The notes: a model not told the origin generated them from the sequence alone. Counted from the stretch's first letter, positions 7,429 through 15,348 are shown. The stretch is 20,786 nucleotides of DNA from Phyllobacteriaceae bacterium (GCA_012517025.1 JAAYVT010000568.1:1-20786), one strand, 5' to 3'. A program made the numbers and translations.

Positions 7429-7902
7429 ATGAACGACATACCGATGATCCTGGCTCAGAAGCAGACGACCCCGGTTCCCGTCCAGGTCGCGCCGAAGCCT
7501 CCGGCGACCCCGCTCGCGCCGGTGGCCGCTCCGCCGCCGCCGCCGCCGCCGCAGACCGCCGCCACCGTCGGCACCAAGGGGAACATCGGGGAGTTGCCGT
7601 TCAACGGTTTCGACCTCGGCGTGATCGCCGGGATCACGATCCTGGTCGCGCTGATCGCCCTGATCCCGAAGGGTCTGATCACCCGTCATCTGGTGTCGCA
7701 CCGGGCGACGCCGAGCGCCGCCAGGCTCGCCGCCTGGTCGGCCTGGTTCTTCGTCGTGGTGACGGCGGCCTTCGTCCTCACCGGCGCGCTCGGTCACCTG
7801 TGGACGGTGATCGTCTTCACCGTGGCGGGTGGCGCGCTGTCGCTCCTCCTCCTCGTCGCGACGATCGTCTTCTTCTCGAGGGCGCAACACACCCACCGCT
7901 GA
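7429..7902 (+). CDS. Three-helix membrane protein with N-terminal polyproline tract
   Basis: This ~157-residue inner-membrane protein matches no family known to me. Residues 1-60 are Pro/Ala/Val-rich and hydrophilic, with seven consecutive prolines at 35-41. Three hydrophobic helices follow at ~62-80, ~101-121 and ~124-149, and the C-terminus is short and basic. The ATG at 7429 gives the best spacing (seven bases) from GGAG 7418-7421; ATG 7426 and ATG 7411 are in frame just upstream. The loop after helix 1 is basic (KGLITRH), but the N-terminal side has few charges, so topology is uncertain. It sits 27 bases after the vWA-like gene and 43 bases before the tubulin-like gene. It may be a membrane tether for the GYF_2-like domain of the latter (inference). 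Confidence 0.82.
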   Translation: MNDIPMILAQKQTTPVPVQVAPKPPATPLAPVAAPPPPPPPQTAATVGTKGNIGELPFNGFDLGVIAGITILVALIALIPKGLITRHLVSHRATPSAARLAAWSAWFFVVVTAAFVLTGALGHLWTVIVFTVAGGALSLLLLVATIVFFSRAQHTHR

Positions 7903-7945
7903 GAGCGGTCGCAGGGACCCGTCCCTTCACCGCGGAGCACGACAC

Positions 7946-10900
7946 ATGAACACGACCTTTCCCAATTTCGACACCGGGACGGCGCCCGCCTCCGACCGCT
8001 CCGTCGAGGTTCGCCCGACGGTCTTCGTCGCCGTCGGCGGCACCGGCATGGAGATCGCGCTGCGCCTGCGTCGCCGCATCCTGCAGGCGGATTGGAACGG
8101 CAGTCGGTTGTCGACGCTCGCCGACTTCCCGCCCGCCGCCTTCCTCTACTTCGACACCGACACCAACACGCCGGTGGAGAGCAACAAGTCGAAGCGGCAG
8201 GATCCGCTCTCCGAACTGGTGGCGTTCGGGCCGAAGGAGGCGATCCAGAACAAGGTCGACCTCGTCTACTACCGCGACGAGGCCCGCCACAAACCCAACA
8301 TCGCCGACTGGATGCCGGCGACCGACCTGTCGCGGATCAACGCCGAGCACGGCGCCGGCCAGGTCCGGGCGATCTCGCGCCTGCTGTTCTTCCAGGAGTT
8401 CGGTCACGTCCGCAACTCGCTCATCGACTGCGGCCAGCGGGTGCTGCAGAACGTCTCCAACGAGGGTCAGCTGAAGCGGCTCGGCCTCGACGTGCAGTCG
8501 AACAGTCTGCGCGTCGTGGTGATCGCCTCGGTCGCCGGCGGCACCGGCTCGGGGGCCTTCATCGACATGGGCTATCTGGCCTCCGGCCTGCGGCTGGCGC
8601 CGCAATCGGACGTCGATCTGTTCCTGCTCCTGCCCGGCGGCTTCCAGGGCGCGAACCGCAATCGCGTCTTCGCCAACGGCTACGCGGCGCTCTCCGAGCT
8701 CGAATTCTGCATGCGCGGCGATCGGCGAGCCCCCTACGTCGGCCGCTGGACCGAAAACGACCGGCCCGAGGGGATCGAGCGGCCGTTCAAGGACGTCTAT
8801 CTGATCGACAACAAGAACGTCGCCGGCGAACTGACCGGCGATCGCGACGTCGTCTTCGACATGGTCGCCGACATCCTGTTCGAGGACTTCGGCAACAGCG
8901 ACTTCGCCCGCCGCAAGCGGTCGATCGGCGTCAATCAGCAGCAATTCAAGATGCGCCCCTACGCGCCCAAGGTCGGCGCCGGCGAGCAGGAGACGACGCT
9001 CAGCTACTACAAGGGCTATTCGAGCGTCGGCCAGTCGACGATCAACACCACCACCGCGCTCGAATACGACAAGAGCGTCACCGAGGTGACGTGGGGGATG
9101 ATCGCCGCCTTCTTCGGCGTGCTCGCGACGGATCGCCAGAACGCGGTGCGGGCGGAGGAGCGGGACGGTTTCCTGCGCAGCCACCTCCATCTCGAGAGCA
9201 CCGCCTGTCAGGACATTCCGCCGATCGGCCCGGACCGGATCGAGCATGCGGTCGCCGAATACGCGCTCGTCGACCGATTGCTGCTGCGCGAGGACAACAC
9301 CCGGATCGACGGGTCGCTGATGCTCGAGATCGAGCGCGACATCGATCGGGTGAAGCACGAATTCGCCGAGCACGCCGACTGGTCGCGCGAGGTCGAGCGG
9401 GTCTACGACCGCCGTCAGGTCGACGTCGACGGCCGCCCCGGTCAGCAGGTCGCCTACGGCCCGCTCGGCGACGAGATCCGCAAGAACCGCGAGCGCATCG
9501 AGGCGGAACTTCTCGGCGAGGGCGAGAACGGCCTGCCCGCCCTCCTCTACCGTTACGTCGACGACCACGAGCGCGGCGGCCTCGACTACACTATCTCGCT
9601 GATCGAGGACGTCGTCCGCGCCTTGCGCGATCCCGCCGTCGGCGCCGCCGCCAAGCTGCGCGAGGCGCAGGCGCGCTACGCCAAACTCGCCAACGACACC
9701 CTCGATCAGAACTACGTGGCGAGCCTCAAACGCCTCTACGAGGCCTCCCAGAAGCGGCTGTTCTCCTTCGGCGGCGGCCGCACCATGGCGGAGGAATACA
9801 TCGGCCACGCCCAGATCGACATCGGCGCCATCCTGCGGCTGCGGCTCAGGGCGATCGCCTGTCGCGAGGCGCTGGTCCTGCTCGACACCGTCTGCGATCG
9901 GCTCGGCGCCCCGCAGGGAACCGACGCCGCCACCGGCGAGCGCAAGGGCAGCGGCCTGGTCGGCGAATTCCTGTCCGGCCGGGCGACCGTGCAACGCCTG
10001 CTCGGCAACGTGCGGGCGCAGATCGAGCGGGTCGAGGACATCATCCGCCGCCCCGACGGCGGCACCTACTTCACCGTCCCCGACCGCCGCTTCGAGATCG
10101 ACACCTCGAGCGACGACCTGCTCGAATGGGGGCGCGAGGCGTTCAAGGGCGAGGGCGGATCGCGCGGCCTGTTCAAGCGTCTGCAGGACGACAAGGAACA
10201 GGCGCGGATCATCAACATGGTGCTCGAGGAATCGAACCGCCGCTTGGTCAGGTATCTGCCGAAGATCGGATCGTGCACCGACGCCCTGCGCGCCCTGCCC
10301 GAGGATGCCCGTCGCGACCTCTTCCGGCGCATGGTCCAGCGCGCCATGCCGTGGATCGACGCCAAGTTCGATCGCGACGAGCTCAAGATCGGCGAGGAAC
10401 AGTACAAGCTGGTCGTCGCGGTCAACGACAAGGCCGAATTCCAGCGGGAATTCGGAAGCCTCGTCAACACCTGCCTGCCCTCCCGGGTCGGCATCAAGAC
10501 CGTCGGCTTCGAGGAGACGTCGGTCCGCGGCAAGATCGTCTGCTACTGCGAGCTGTCGGGCATCCCGCTCGACGTCGTCGACCCGCTGCGCAGCGAATGG
10601 CGCCGCGCCTACGACGAGGAGATGCGCCGGCCGGACGCGATCCCCCTCCACAACCACCGCGACTACGAGCAGTTTCCCGCTCCCGTGGTGCCGAAGTCGG
10701 AGGAGCTCGCCCGTCAGCGCGCCGAGATCGCCCTCTATCTGAAGGGCGTGTTGCTCGGTCTGATGTCGCGCAGCGACGACGGCGACTGGCGCATCCAGAT
10801 GCGGCCGAACGATTGGCATCGCGCCGGCACGGAGAAGAAGATCCGTCGCTCCAACTTCATGCTGTCGCAACAGGAGAAGCTGCGCGAGCAGGTGCGGGTG

Positions 10901-11614
10901 GTCGAGGATCGCCTGACGTCGTCGCAACTCCTGGCGATGGCGGCGCTCGCCCGCTGGACCGCCGACCGAGTCTACGCGCCGCGCCGCGTCGAGATCGACA
11001 AGCGCGAAATCCGTATCGGCGGCCTGCCCAATTCCGTCGCCGAGGATCTCTGCCGCGACTATCTGGCGAAGTTCGAGCGGCGCTATCCGAAGTTCGAACC
11101 GCCGGAGACGGTCGAGCAGGCGATCTGGTCGCTGATCGACGGCGACGCCCTCGACGCCTGGACCGAGGTGGTGCGCGGCAGCGCCGAGGAGACCGATCCG
11201 AACGAGGTCGAGCGCGACGGCGAACCCGGTCAGAAGGCGACCGACAAGCGGCGGATCGACGCCCGCCGCTTCACGCCGGAGACGATCGAGGGGCTGCTGC
11301 GCCCCGGAACGACCGCCCCGACGCCGCAACCGACGGCGATCCCCGCGGCCTCCGTCGCGGCGCCCCCGCCGCCGCCGCCCCCGTCGAACGGCCGACGCTT
11401 CTGGGTCCACACCGCCGCCGGCGGCGTGGTCGGTCCCTTCGACGGCGGTCGGCTCGCCGAGATGGCGATCGCCGGCACGTTGGCGCGCGACACCCGGGTC
11501 TGCGCCGAGGGCACCACCACGTGGCTGCGCGCCGACGAGACGGCCGAACTCGGCGCGGTCTTCGGCGCCGCCGCAGGATCGCCGCCGCCCCCACCGCCCC
11601 CACCGCTCGGGTGA
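7946..11614 (+). CDS. Tubulin/FtsZ-like protein with C-terminal GYF_2-like domain
   Basis: This 1222-residue cytosolic protein is the core of the locus. The N-terminus carries a tubulin-superfamily nucleotide-binding pattern: strand TVFVAV then GGTG at 31-34 (T1-like loop), the tubulin signature GGTGSG at 198-203 after strand VVVIASVA, and an Asn-centred helix ANGYAALSELE around Asn244, the position that contacts the base in relatives. This matches the large 'tubulin-like' bacterial proteins rather than division FtsZ (~400 residues). I could not place a T7 catalytic loop, so GTPase activity is open. Residues ~400-1110 are mostly charged, helical-looking sequence. After seven prolines (1140-1146) comes a GYF_2-like domain, ~1152-1205 (FWVHT, VGPFDGGRL, TTTWLRAD). 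The protein ends in eight prolines and LG. The ATG at 7946 has GGAG eight bases upstream. Confidence 0.9.
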   Translation: MNTTFPNFDTGTAPASDRSVEVRPTVFVAVGGTGMEIALRLRRRILQADWNGSRLSTLADFPPAAFLYFDTDTNTPVESNKSKRQDPLSELVAFGPKEAIQNKVDLVYYRDEARHKPNIADWMPATDLSRINAEHGAGQVRAISRLLFFQEFGHVRNSLIDCGQRVLQNVSNEGQLKRLGLDVQSNSLRVVVIASVAGGTGSGAFIDMGYLASGLRLAPQSDVDLFLLLPGGFQGANRNRVFANGYAALSELEFCMRGDRRAPYVGRWTENDRPEGIERPFKDVYLIDNKNVAGELTGDRDVVFDMVADILFEDFGNSDFARRKRSIGVNQQQFKMRPYAPKVGAGEQETTLSYYKGYSSVGQSTINTTTALEYDKSVTEVTWGMIAAFFGVLATDRQNAVRAEERDGFLRSHLHLESTACQDIPPIGPDRIEHAVAEYALVDRLLLREDNTRIDGSLMLEIERDIDRVKHEFAEHADWSREVERVYDRRQVDVDGRPGQQVAYGPLGDEIRKNRERIEAELLGEGENGLPALLYRYVDDHERGGLDYTISLIEDVVRALRDPAVGAAAKLREAQARYAKLANDTLDQNYVASLKRLYEASQKRLFSFGGGRTMAEEYIGHAQIDIGAILRLRLRAIACREALVLLDTVCDRLGAPQGTDAATGERKGSGLVGEFLSGRATVQRLLGNVRAQIERVEDIIRRPDGGTYFTVPDRRFEIDTSSDDLLEWGREAFKGEGGSRGLFKRLQDDKEQARIINMVLEESNRRLVRYLPKIGSCTDALRALPEDARRDLFRRMVQRAMPWIDAKFDRDELKIGEEQYKLVVAVNDKAEFQREFGSLVNTCLPSRVGIKTVGFEETSVRGKIVCYCELSGIPLDVVDPLRSEWRRAYDEEMRRPDAIPLHNHRDYEQFPAPVVPKSEELARQRAEIALYLKGVLLGLMSRSDDGDWRIQMRPNDWHRAGTEKKIRRSNFMLSQQEKLREQVRVVEDRLTSSQLLAMAALARWTADRVYAPRRVEIDKREIRIGGLPNSVAEDLCRDYLAKFERRYPKFEPPETVEQAIWSLIDGDALDAWTEVVRGSAEETDPNEVERDGEPGQKATDKRRIDARRFTPETIEGLLRPGTTAPTPQPTAIPAASVAAPPPPPPPSNGRRFWVHTAAGGVVGPFDGGRLAEMAIAGTLARDTRVCAEGTTTWLRADETAELGAVFGAAAGSPPPPPPPPLG

Positions 11615-11672
11615 TCCCGATCCGCCCCGTCTCTCGCTTCGCTTCGAAGTTTCAGCCAGAGGAGAATCCTTC

Positions 11673-12167
11673 ATGAGTCACCGTCGCAAAGGGTCGATCG
11701 CCCTCCTTCTCGTCTCGTCCTCCCTCGTTCTCGCCGGCTGTACGACCACCGCAGGTCCGAAGCAGACCCAAGGCGCCCTGCTCGGCGGCGCCGGCGGCGC
11801 CCTGACCGGCGCGCTCATCGGCAACGCCGTCGGCGGTCGCGACGGCGCCCTCGTCGGCGGCGCCATCGGCGCGCTCGCCGGAGCGGCGATCGGCTCGGAG
11901 ATCGGTCGCGAGATGGACGAACGGGACCGCGCGATGTGGCAGGAGGCGCACGAGCGCGCCGTTCGTCAGGCCAGGGCGGGCAGCCGCGTCAGCCAGCGCT
12001 GGCACAACAATGCCACCGGCAGTTCCGGCCAAATCACCACTCTGCGCACCTATCAGAAGAACGGCCAGACCTGCAGCATGGTTCGCGACGTCTACTTCAA
12101 GGGCGGCGCCAAACAATCCTATTCCGACGAACGCGAGCTCTGCTCGGGGTCCGATGGATTCATCTGA
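11673..12167 (+). CDS. Glycine-zipper lipoprotein (17 kDa surface-antigen type)
   Basis: This 164-residue protein has a lipoprotein signal peptide with lipobox LAGC (lipidated Cys23). A glycine-zipper segment at about 34-78 has repeated GGAxGA and GxxxG spacing, as in 17 kDa-antigen/YmgG-type outer-membrane proteins. The C-terminal third (QRWHNNATGSSG onward, two cysteines) resembles the 17 kDa antigen C-terminal domain. It probably sits at the outer membrane facing the periplasm. The ATG at 11673 has AGAGGAG upstream with good spacing. Such lipoproteins are common in Proteobacteria, but here it lies inside the tubulin-like operon, 58 bases after the core gene. It may fill the role of the OmpA-type envelope partner reported for related FtsZ-like systems (inference). 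Confidence 0.9.
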   Translation: MSHRRKGSIALLLVSSSLVLAGCTTTAGPKQTQGALLGGAGGALTGALIGNAVGGRDGALVGGAIGALAGAAIGSEIGREMDERDRAMWQEAHERAVRQARAGSRVSQRWHNNATGSSGQITTLRTYQKNGQTCSMVRDVYFKGGAKQSYSDERELCSGSDGFI

Positions 12168-12174
12168 GCCGATC

Positions 12175-12975
12175 ATGGAACGTCTGCGAGCGTTCGTGGT
12201 CGCGGCGGCGGTGGTCGGGGCGAGCGCCACGACGGTCGTCGCCGCGGCCGATCGATTTCGTCCGGTCGACGTCTTCGACGAGACCTTGCGGGAGGTCTGG
12301 CCCCCGGGCAGCAGCCCGAGCGGGTCGGGCTTCTCCGTCGGTCCCGGTCGCGTCGTCACCGCCGCCCACGTCGTCGCCGGCTGTCGGGTGATGTGGGTGC
12401 GCACCAGCTCCTTGCGCCCGACGGCGGCGAAGCTCCTCGCGATCGACACCCGCGCCGACGTCGCCCTGCTGTCGGTGCCCGGGCTGACCGACCCGCGGCG
12501 CACCGTCGCGGCGGTCGCGCGCCCGGGCGAACGACTGGTGCTGCGCGGCTTTCCGCAAAAGAAAGGCAAGGTGGCCGTCTCCCCCACCGAAACCGGGGCG
12601 ATCCAGACCGGCGAGACCGAGGATTCCCTCGGCGGCCCGGTGCTGGAAATGGCGGGGCGTGGTCCGGAGGGGTTCTCCGGCAGCGCGGTGACGAACACCG
12701 CCGGGCACGTCGTCGGCATGGTGGTGGCGCGCAGACACGGCGCCGAGGACCGCATCCTCGCCATCCCGGCCGATCGCATCCGCCTGTTCCTCACCTACAT
12801 GGGGGTCGACTGGCGCGAGAGCCCTCCCCTCGCCGCACCTCCCCTCGCCGGACCACCCGCCGCGGAACCGAGCGAGACCGGACCGAGCGAAGCGGAGGCG
12901 ACACCACGGTCGGCGCCGGGTCTCCCCCCCGGTCCGGCGCCGATCGAGACGTTTCAAGTGGGGTGCTCGCGATGA
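12175..12975 (+). CDS. Secreted trypsin-like serine protease
   Basis: This ~266-residue protein has a signal peptide (MERLRAFVVAAAV through about AAA25) and a trypsin-like catalytic domain. The triad is visible: His65 in VVTAAHVVAGC, Asp95 in TRADVALLSV and Ser168 in EGFSGSA. No PDZ domain follows; instead residues after ~215 are Pro/Ala/Glu-rich and low in complexity, like a linker or partner-binding tail. It should act in the periplasm or at the envelope. The ATG at 12175 was chosen because it gives a clean signal peptide; ATG 12154 is in frame, overlaps the lipoprotein gene and adds an acidic MDSSEPI leader. Neither has a strong ribosome-binding site, so translational coupling to the preceding gene is likely. 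It overlaps the next gene by four bases. Confidence 0.88.
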   Translation: MERLRAFVVAAAVVGASATTVVAAADRFRPVDVFDETLREVWPPGSSPSGSGFSVGPGRVVTAAHVVAGCRVMWVRTSSLRPTAAKLLAIDTRADVALLSVPGLTDPRRTVAAVARPGERLVLRGFPQKKGKVAVSPTETGAIQTGETEDSLGGPVLEMAGRGPEGFSGSAVTNTAGHVVGMVVARRHGAEDRILAIPADRIRLFLTYMGVDWRESPPLAAPPLAGPPAAEPSETGPSEAEATPRSAPGLPPGPAPIETFQVGCSR

Positions 12976-13964
12976 TCGTTCGGTTCGTCGTGGCGGCGAT
13001 CGCCGCTCTGCCGGTCTGGTCCGTCGAAGCGGAGGCGCAGGAGGTCCCCGCGCTCGCGGCGCTCTATTGCATCCCCGATCTGCCGCCGGATCGCGTCGCC
13101 GCCGACTTCTCCCGGCTGCTCGATCAACCCGACTGCGCCTGGACCATGGTCAAGAGAAACATCGAGACCCACGTGATCGGGATTTCCGAATGTCGCGAGG
13201 TCGCGGCGGTCCCCGGCTCCGATCGCTGCCGAACCTTCGTCTTCCAGGTCGCCAACCGAGGCGCGTACGCCACCCGCGCCTCGGGAGTGCGGTTCGCGAT
13301 CAAGGGAACCGGACGCTGGTGCCACCGGATCTCCGGCGGCTGGTATGCCGACGAACCGGACCGCCTCCTCGCGTCCGTCGTCGACAGCAGCGGCCCAGCG
13401 CTGCCCGACAAGACCTGCCGCATGCCCGACGGCTGGTCGCGCCGCGAGGTCGCCGCCGTCGCGCCCCCGCCGGCACCCCCACCGCCGGTGCGAACCACGC
13501 CCCCCGAGACGGCGACGAGACCGTCCGGCCTCCCCGCTCCGACCGCAGCGTCGAGCCCGCCGCCCACGCCCGACGCTCCCGTCGCATCGCCACCCCCGGT
13601 CGCGTCGCCCCCCCCGGTCGCGCCGCCTCCGCGGATCGTCGTCCTGACGACCAAACCGGCCCTCGACACACCGTCTCCTCCGGCCGCCCCTCCCCAGCCG
13701 CTCTGTCTGTCGACCCACAAGGACGTCTGCGCCGATCTCGTGAAGCTTCGCTATCTCGCTTCCGCAACCGCCTCCGACGACGAATTGCGCAGAGCCGTCG
13801 GCGAATTCTTCACCGACGAGCGTCGATCGACCTCCTCGCAACTGCCGTCGAAATCGGATCTCGAAGCGACCACCGCGGCCGCGGTGGCGCGCTCCCGGAC
13901 CGTGCCGACCTGCGCGGTCGCGACGACGACGCCCGGGTCGATCGTCGCCTGCGGCAGAAGCTGA
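12972..13964 (+). CDS. Secreted cysteine- and proline-rich hypothetical protein
   Basis: This 330-residue protein of no recognised family has a signal peptide (hydrophobic 1-20, likely cleavage near EAEA/QEV). It contains ten cysteines in two groups: six in an N-terminal domain (33, 55, 74, 86, 117, 149) and four in a C-terminal domain (245, 253, 314, 327). The groups are separated by a ~75-residue Pro/Ala/Thr linker with a short repeat (VASPPP twice, then VAPPP). The even cysteine counts fit disulfide-bonded periplasmic domains. The C-terminal domain has a helical stretch around 254-280. The ATG at 12972 overlaps the protease stop (ATGA); GTG 12963 is an alternative. It is probably a periplasmic adaptor or a partner/substrate of the adjacent protease (inference). 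Confidence 0.85.
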   Translation: MIVRFVVAAIAALPVWSVEAEAQEVPALAALYCIPDLPPDRVAADFSRLLDQPDCAWTMVKRNIETHVIGISECREVAAVPGSDRCRTFVFQVANRGAYATRASGVRFAIKGTGRWCHRISGGWYADEPDRLLASVVDSSGPALPDKTCRMPDGWSRREVAAVAPPPAPPPPVRTTPPETATRPSGLPAPTAASSPPPTPDAPVASPPPVASPPPVAPPPRIVVLTTKPALDTPSPPAAPPQPLCLSTHKDVCADLVKLRYLASATASDDELRRAVGEFFTDERRSTSSQLPSKSDLEATTAAAVARSRTVPTCAVATTTPGSIVACGRS

Positions 13965-14025
13965 CCATCGGAGGATCACCGTGGGACGCCGCGACGACGA
14001 AACCGAAGTGCCCAGGAGATCCGCC

Positions 14026-14643
14026 ATGTCGGCCGAGGTCGAGACGATCGTCTGTTCCGAGTGCGGCAAGAACCTGTCGCCCACCTTCCGCTTCTGCGTC
14101 CGGTGCGGCGCCGCCGCGCCTCCCCGCAGAGCCGCTCCGGTCGCTCCGCCGCCGATCGCGCCGATCCGCCCCACGCCGTTTCTCGCCGTCACCGGAACGA
14201 TCCGCCCGCTCGACGCCGCGACGCCCCCACCCCACGACGACCGCGACGCGAAGCCGCAGCCCCCGCCGCCGCCGACCAAACCCACGCCGAGCGGCACGTC
14301 TCGATCTTCGACGAAGGTGCTCGCCGTCGTCGCCGGAATCGCCGGGATCGCGGTCGGGCTCACCGCTATTTTCGGCCATTTCCCGTTCGCCGGAGACGTC
14401 GCGCCCCAGAAGCTCACCGTGACGGTCGGTCCGGATCGTTGGGTCGACGTCGATCCCCGGGCGACGTTCGGGGTCGACCGAGACTTCGTGGTGCTCGGCG
14501 ACGGGCCTCTGAGGATGCGGACCTCGTCGGGCAAGCCGGTGCTGTCGAACGGCGCGCCGGTGTCGCTGGGAAACGTCGGCGCCGACCGGATCGAACTGAA
14601 GTCCATCGGCGGACCGCAGACGGTGACCCTGATGTCGCGCTGA
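14026..14643 (+). CDS. Zinc-ribbon single-pass membrane protein
   Basis: This ~205-residue protein begins with a zinc ribbon: CxxC at 10/13 and CxxC at 24/27 (VCSEC, FCVRCG). A Pro-rich cytosolic linker follows, including five prolines at 79-83, then one helix at ~97-118 and an ~85-residue beta-rich C-terminal region that would be periplasmic. It is a type II membrane protein with a cytosolic sensor or docking module. There are two credible starts: ATG 14026 with GGAG seven bases upstream (chosen because the zinc ribbon begins at once) and GTG 13981 with GGAGG six bases upstream, adding 15 residues. It is the last gene of the array; a hairpin lies 70 bases downstream. No family beyond the zinc ribbon is recognised. 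Confidence 0.83.
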   Translation: MSAEVETIVCSECGKNLSPTFRFCVRCGAAAPPRRAAPVAPPPIAPIRPTPFLAVTGTIRPLDAATPPPHDDRDAKPQPPPPPTKPTPSGTSRSSTKVLAVVAGIAGIAVGLTAIFGHFPFAGDVAPQKLTVTVGPDRWVDVDPRATFGVDRDFVVLGDGPLRMRTSSGKPVLSNGAPVSLGNVGADRIELKSIGGPQTVTLMSR

Positions 14644-14712
14644 TCACCGCGCCGCAGCCCCTCGCCTCCGCTCGCGCCGGCAGAGTACGGAAGATGCGGC
14701 GGAAAACACGAA

Positions 14713-14735
14713 AGCCGCCCTTGTTCGGGGCGGCT
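14713..14735. terminator. Hairpin terminator between convergent units
   Basis: AGCCGCCC (14713-14720) pairs with GGGCGGCT (14728-14735) around a seven-base loop: an 8-bp GC-rich stem. On the minus strand the stem is followed by a T-richer run (TTCGTGTTTTCC), so it fits an intrinsic terminator for the VOC gene. On the plus strand it lies 70 bases after the last tubulin-operon gene but lacks a T-tract. Confidence 0.6.
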
Positions 14736-14793
14736 CTGCGTCGCGTGGGTCGAGGCGACCGGTCCCGGCGGACGGACGGCCGCGAGGACGTCG

Positions 14794-15348
14794 TCAGGCC
14801 TTCGGCTTCAGCGTGTTCAGATCCGGGAACGGACGCACCGGATCACGCCCGTCCCAGCCGATGCTCGATTCGCGGATGAGATCGAACAGCAGCCCCTTGG
14901 GCCCGCTCACCTCCGAGAGCTCGATCACCGTGCCCGGATGGCCGGCGTCGGTCTCGAAATAGACGTAACGCCCGCCGACCCCGACCTGACCGCCCATGCC
15001 CACCTTCAACCCCGCCTTCTCGGCGACCGCCATGTGCTCGTCGAAGGTGGTGGTCCAATAGGCGAAGTGTTGCCCGCCGATGTGACCCGCGTTCAGGAAG
15101 TCGAGATACATCGACGGCGCATCGTTGCGCTGCTGCACGAGCTCCATCTGAATGAAGCCTGAGTTGGCGAGCGCGACGGATCTTTCGATCGGCGACGGAC
15201 GACCGTGATAGGTGAAGTCGGCGTCGACGATCCGCTCGGCATAATACCAAGGGCCGATGCCGAGCACCTCGCTCCAATGGCGCATCGCCGCCTCGATGTC
15301 CTTCACGACGTAACCGATCTGGCGGATCTCACCGAACAACCTGCTCAT
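14794..15348 (-). CDS. VOC (glyoxalase/bleomycin-resistance/dioxygenase fold) family protein
   Basis: This 184-residue cytosolic protein has the paired beta-alpha-beta-beta-beta repeats of the VOC superfamily, closest in appearance to glyoxalase_4/methylmalonyl-CoA-epimerase-like members (IRQIGYVVKDIEAAMRHW, LGIGPWYY). Four candidate metal ligands fall at the expected places: Gln10, Glu69, His94 and Glu143, the same Q/E/H/E set as in human glyoxalase I. It therefore probably binds a divalent metal and catalyses an isomerisation, epimerisation or lyase step. The ATG at 15348 has GGAGAG upstream. It is divergent from the TRAP genes across a 123-bp AT-rich region, which suggests shared control and a role in metabolising the imported compound. 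The exact reaction cannot be assigned. Confidence 0.9.
   Translation of the reverse strand: MSRLFGEIRQIGYVVKDIEAAMRHWSEVLGIGPWYYAERIVDADFTYHGRPSPIERSVALANSGFIQMELVQQRNDAPSMYLDFLNAGHIGGQHFAYWTTTFDEHMAVAEKAGLKVGMGGQVGVGGRYVYFETDAGHPGTVIELSEVSGPKGLLFDLIRESSIGWDGRDPVRPFPDLNTLKPKA

Noticed and set aside
5839..7896. Long minus-strand frame opposite the vWA-like and 3-helix genes
   Set aside because: Low-complexity Arg/Gly/Asp/Glu sequence with no motif; the plus-strand genes show signal peptide, membrane helices and ribosome-binding sites.
7817..11674. A very long open frame on the minus strand opposite the tubulin-like gene
   Set aside because: Its translation is a mirror-like Arg/Asp/Leu/Val-rich sequence without domains, typical of the antisense shadow of a GC-rich gene. 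The plus-strand frame has clear tubulin and GYF motifs and a ribosome-binding site.
8092..11676. A second long plus-strand frame overlapping the tubulin-like gene
   Set aside because: Extremely Arg-rich, low-complexity translation with no motif; a frame-shifted shadow of the real gene.
13590..13630. Short tandem repeat of Pro-rich codons as a possible CRISPR or microsatellite
   Set aside because: The repetition follows from the VASPPP protein repeat inside a proline linker; the units are short and have no spacers.
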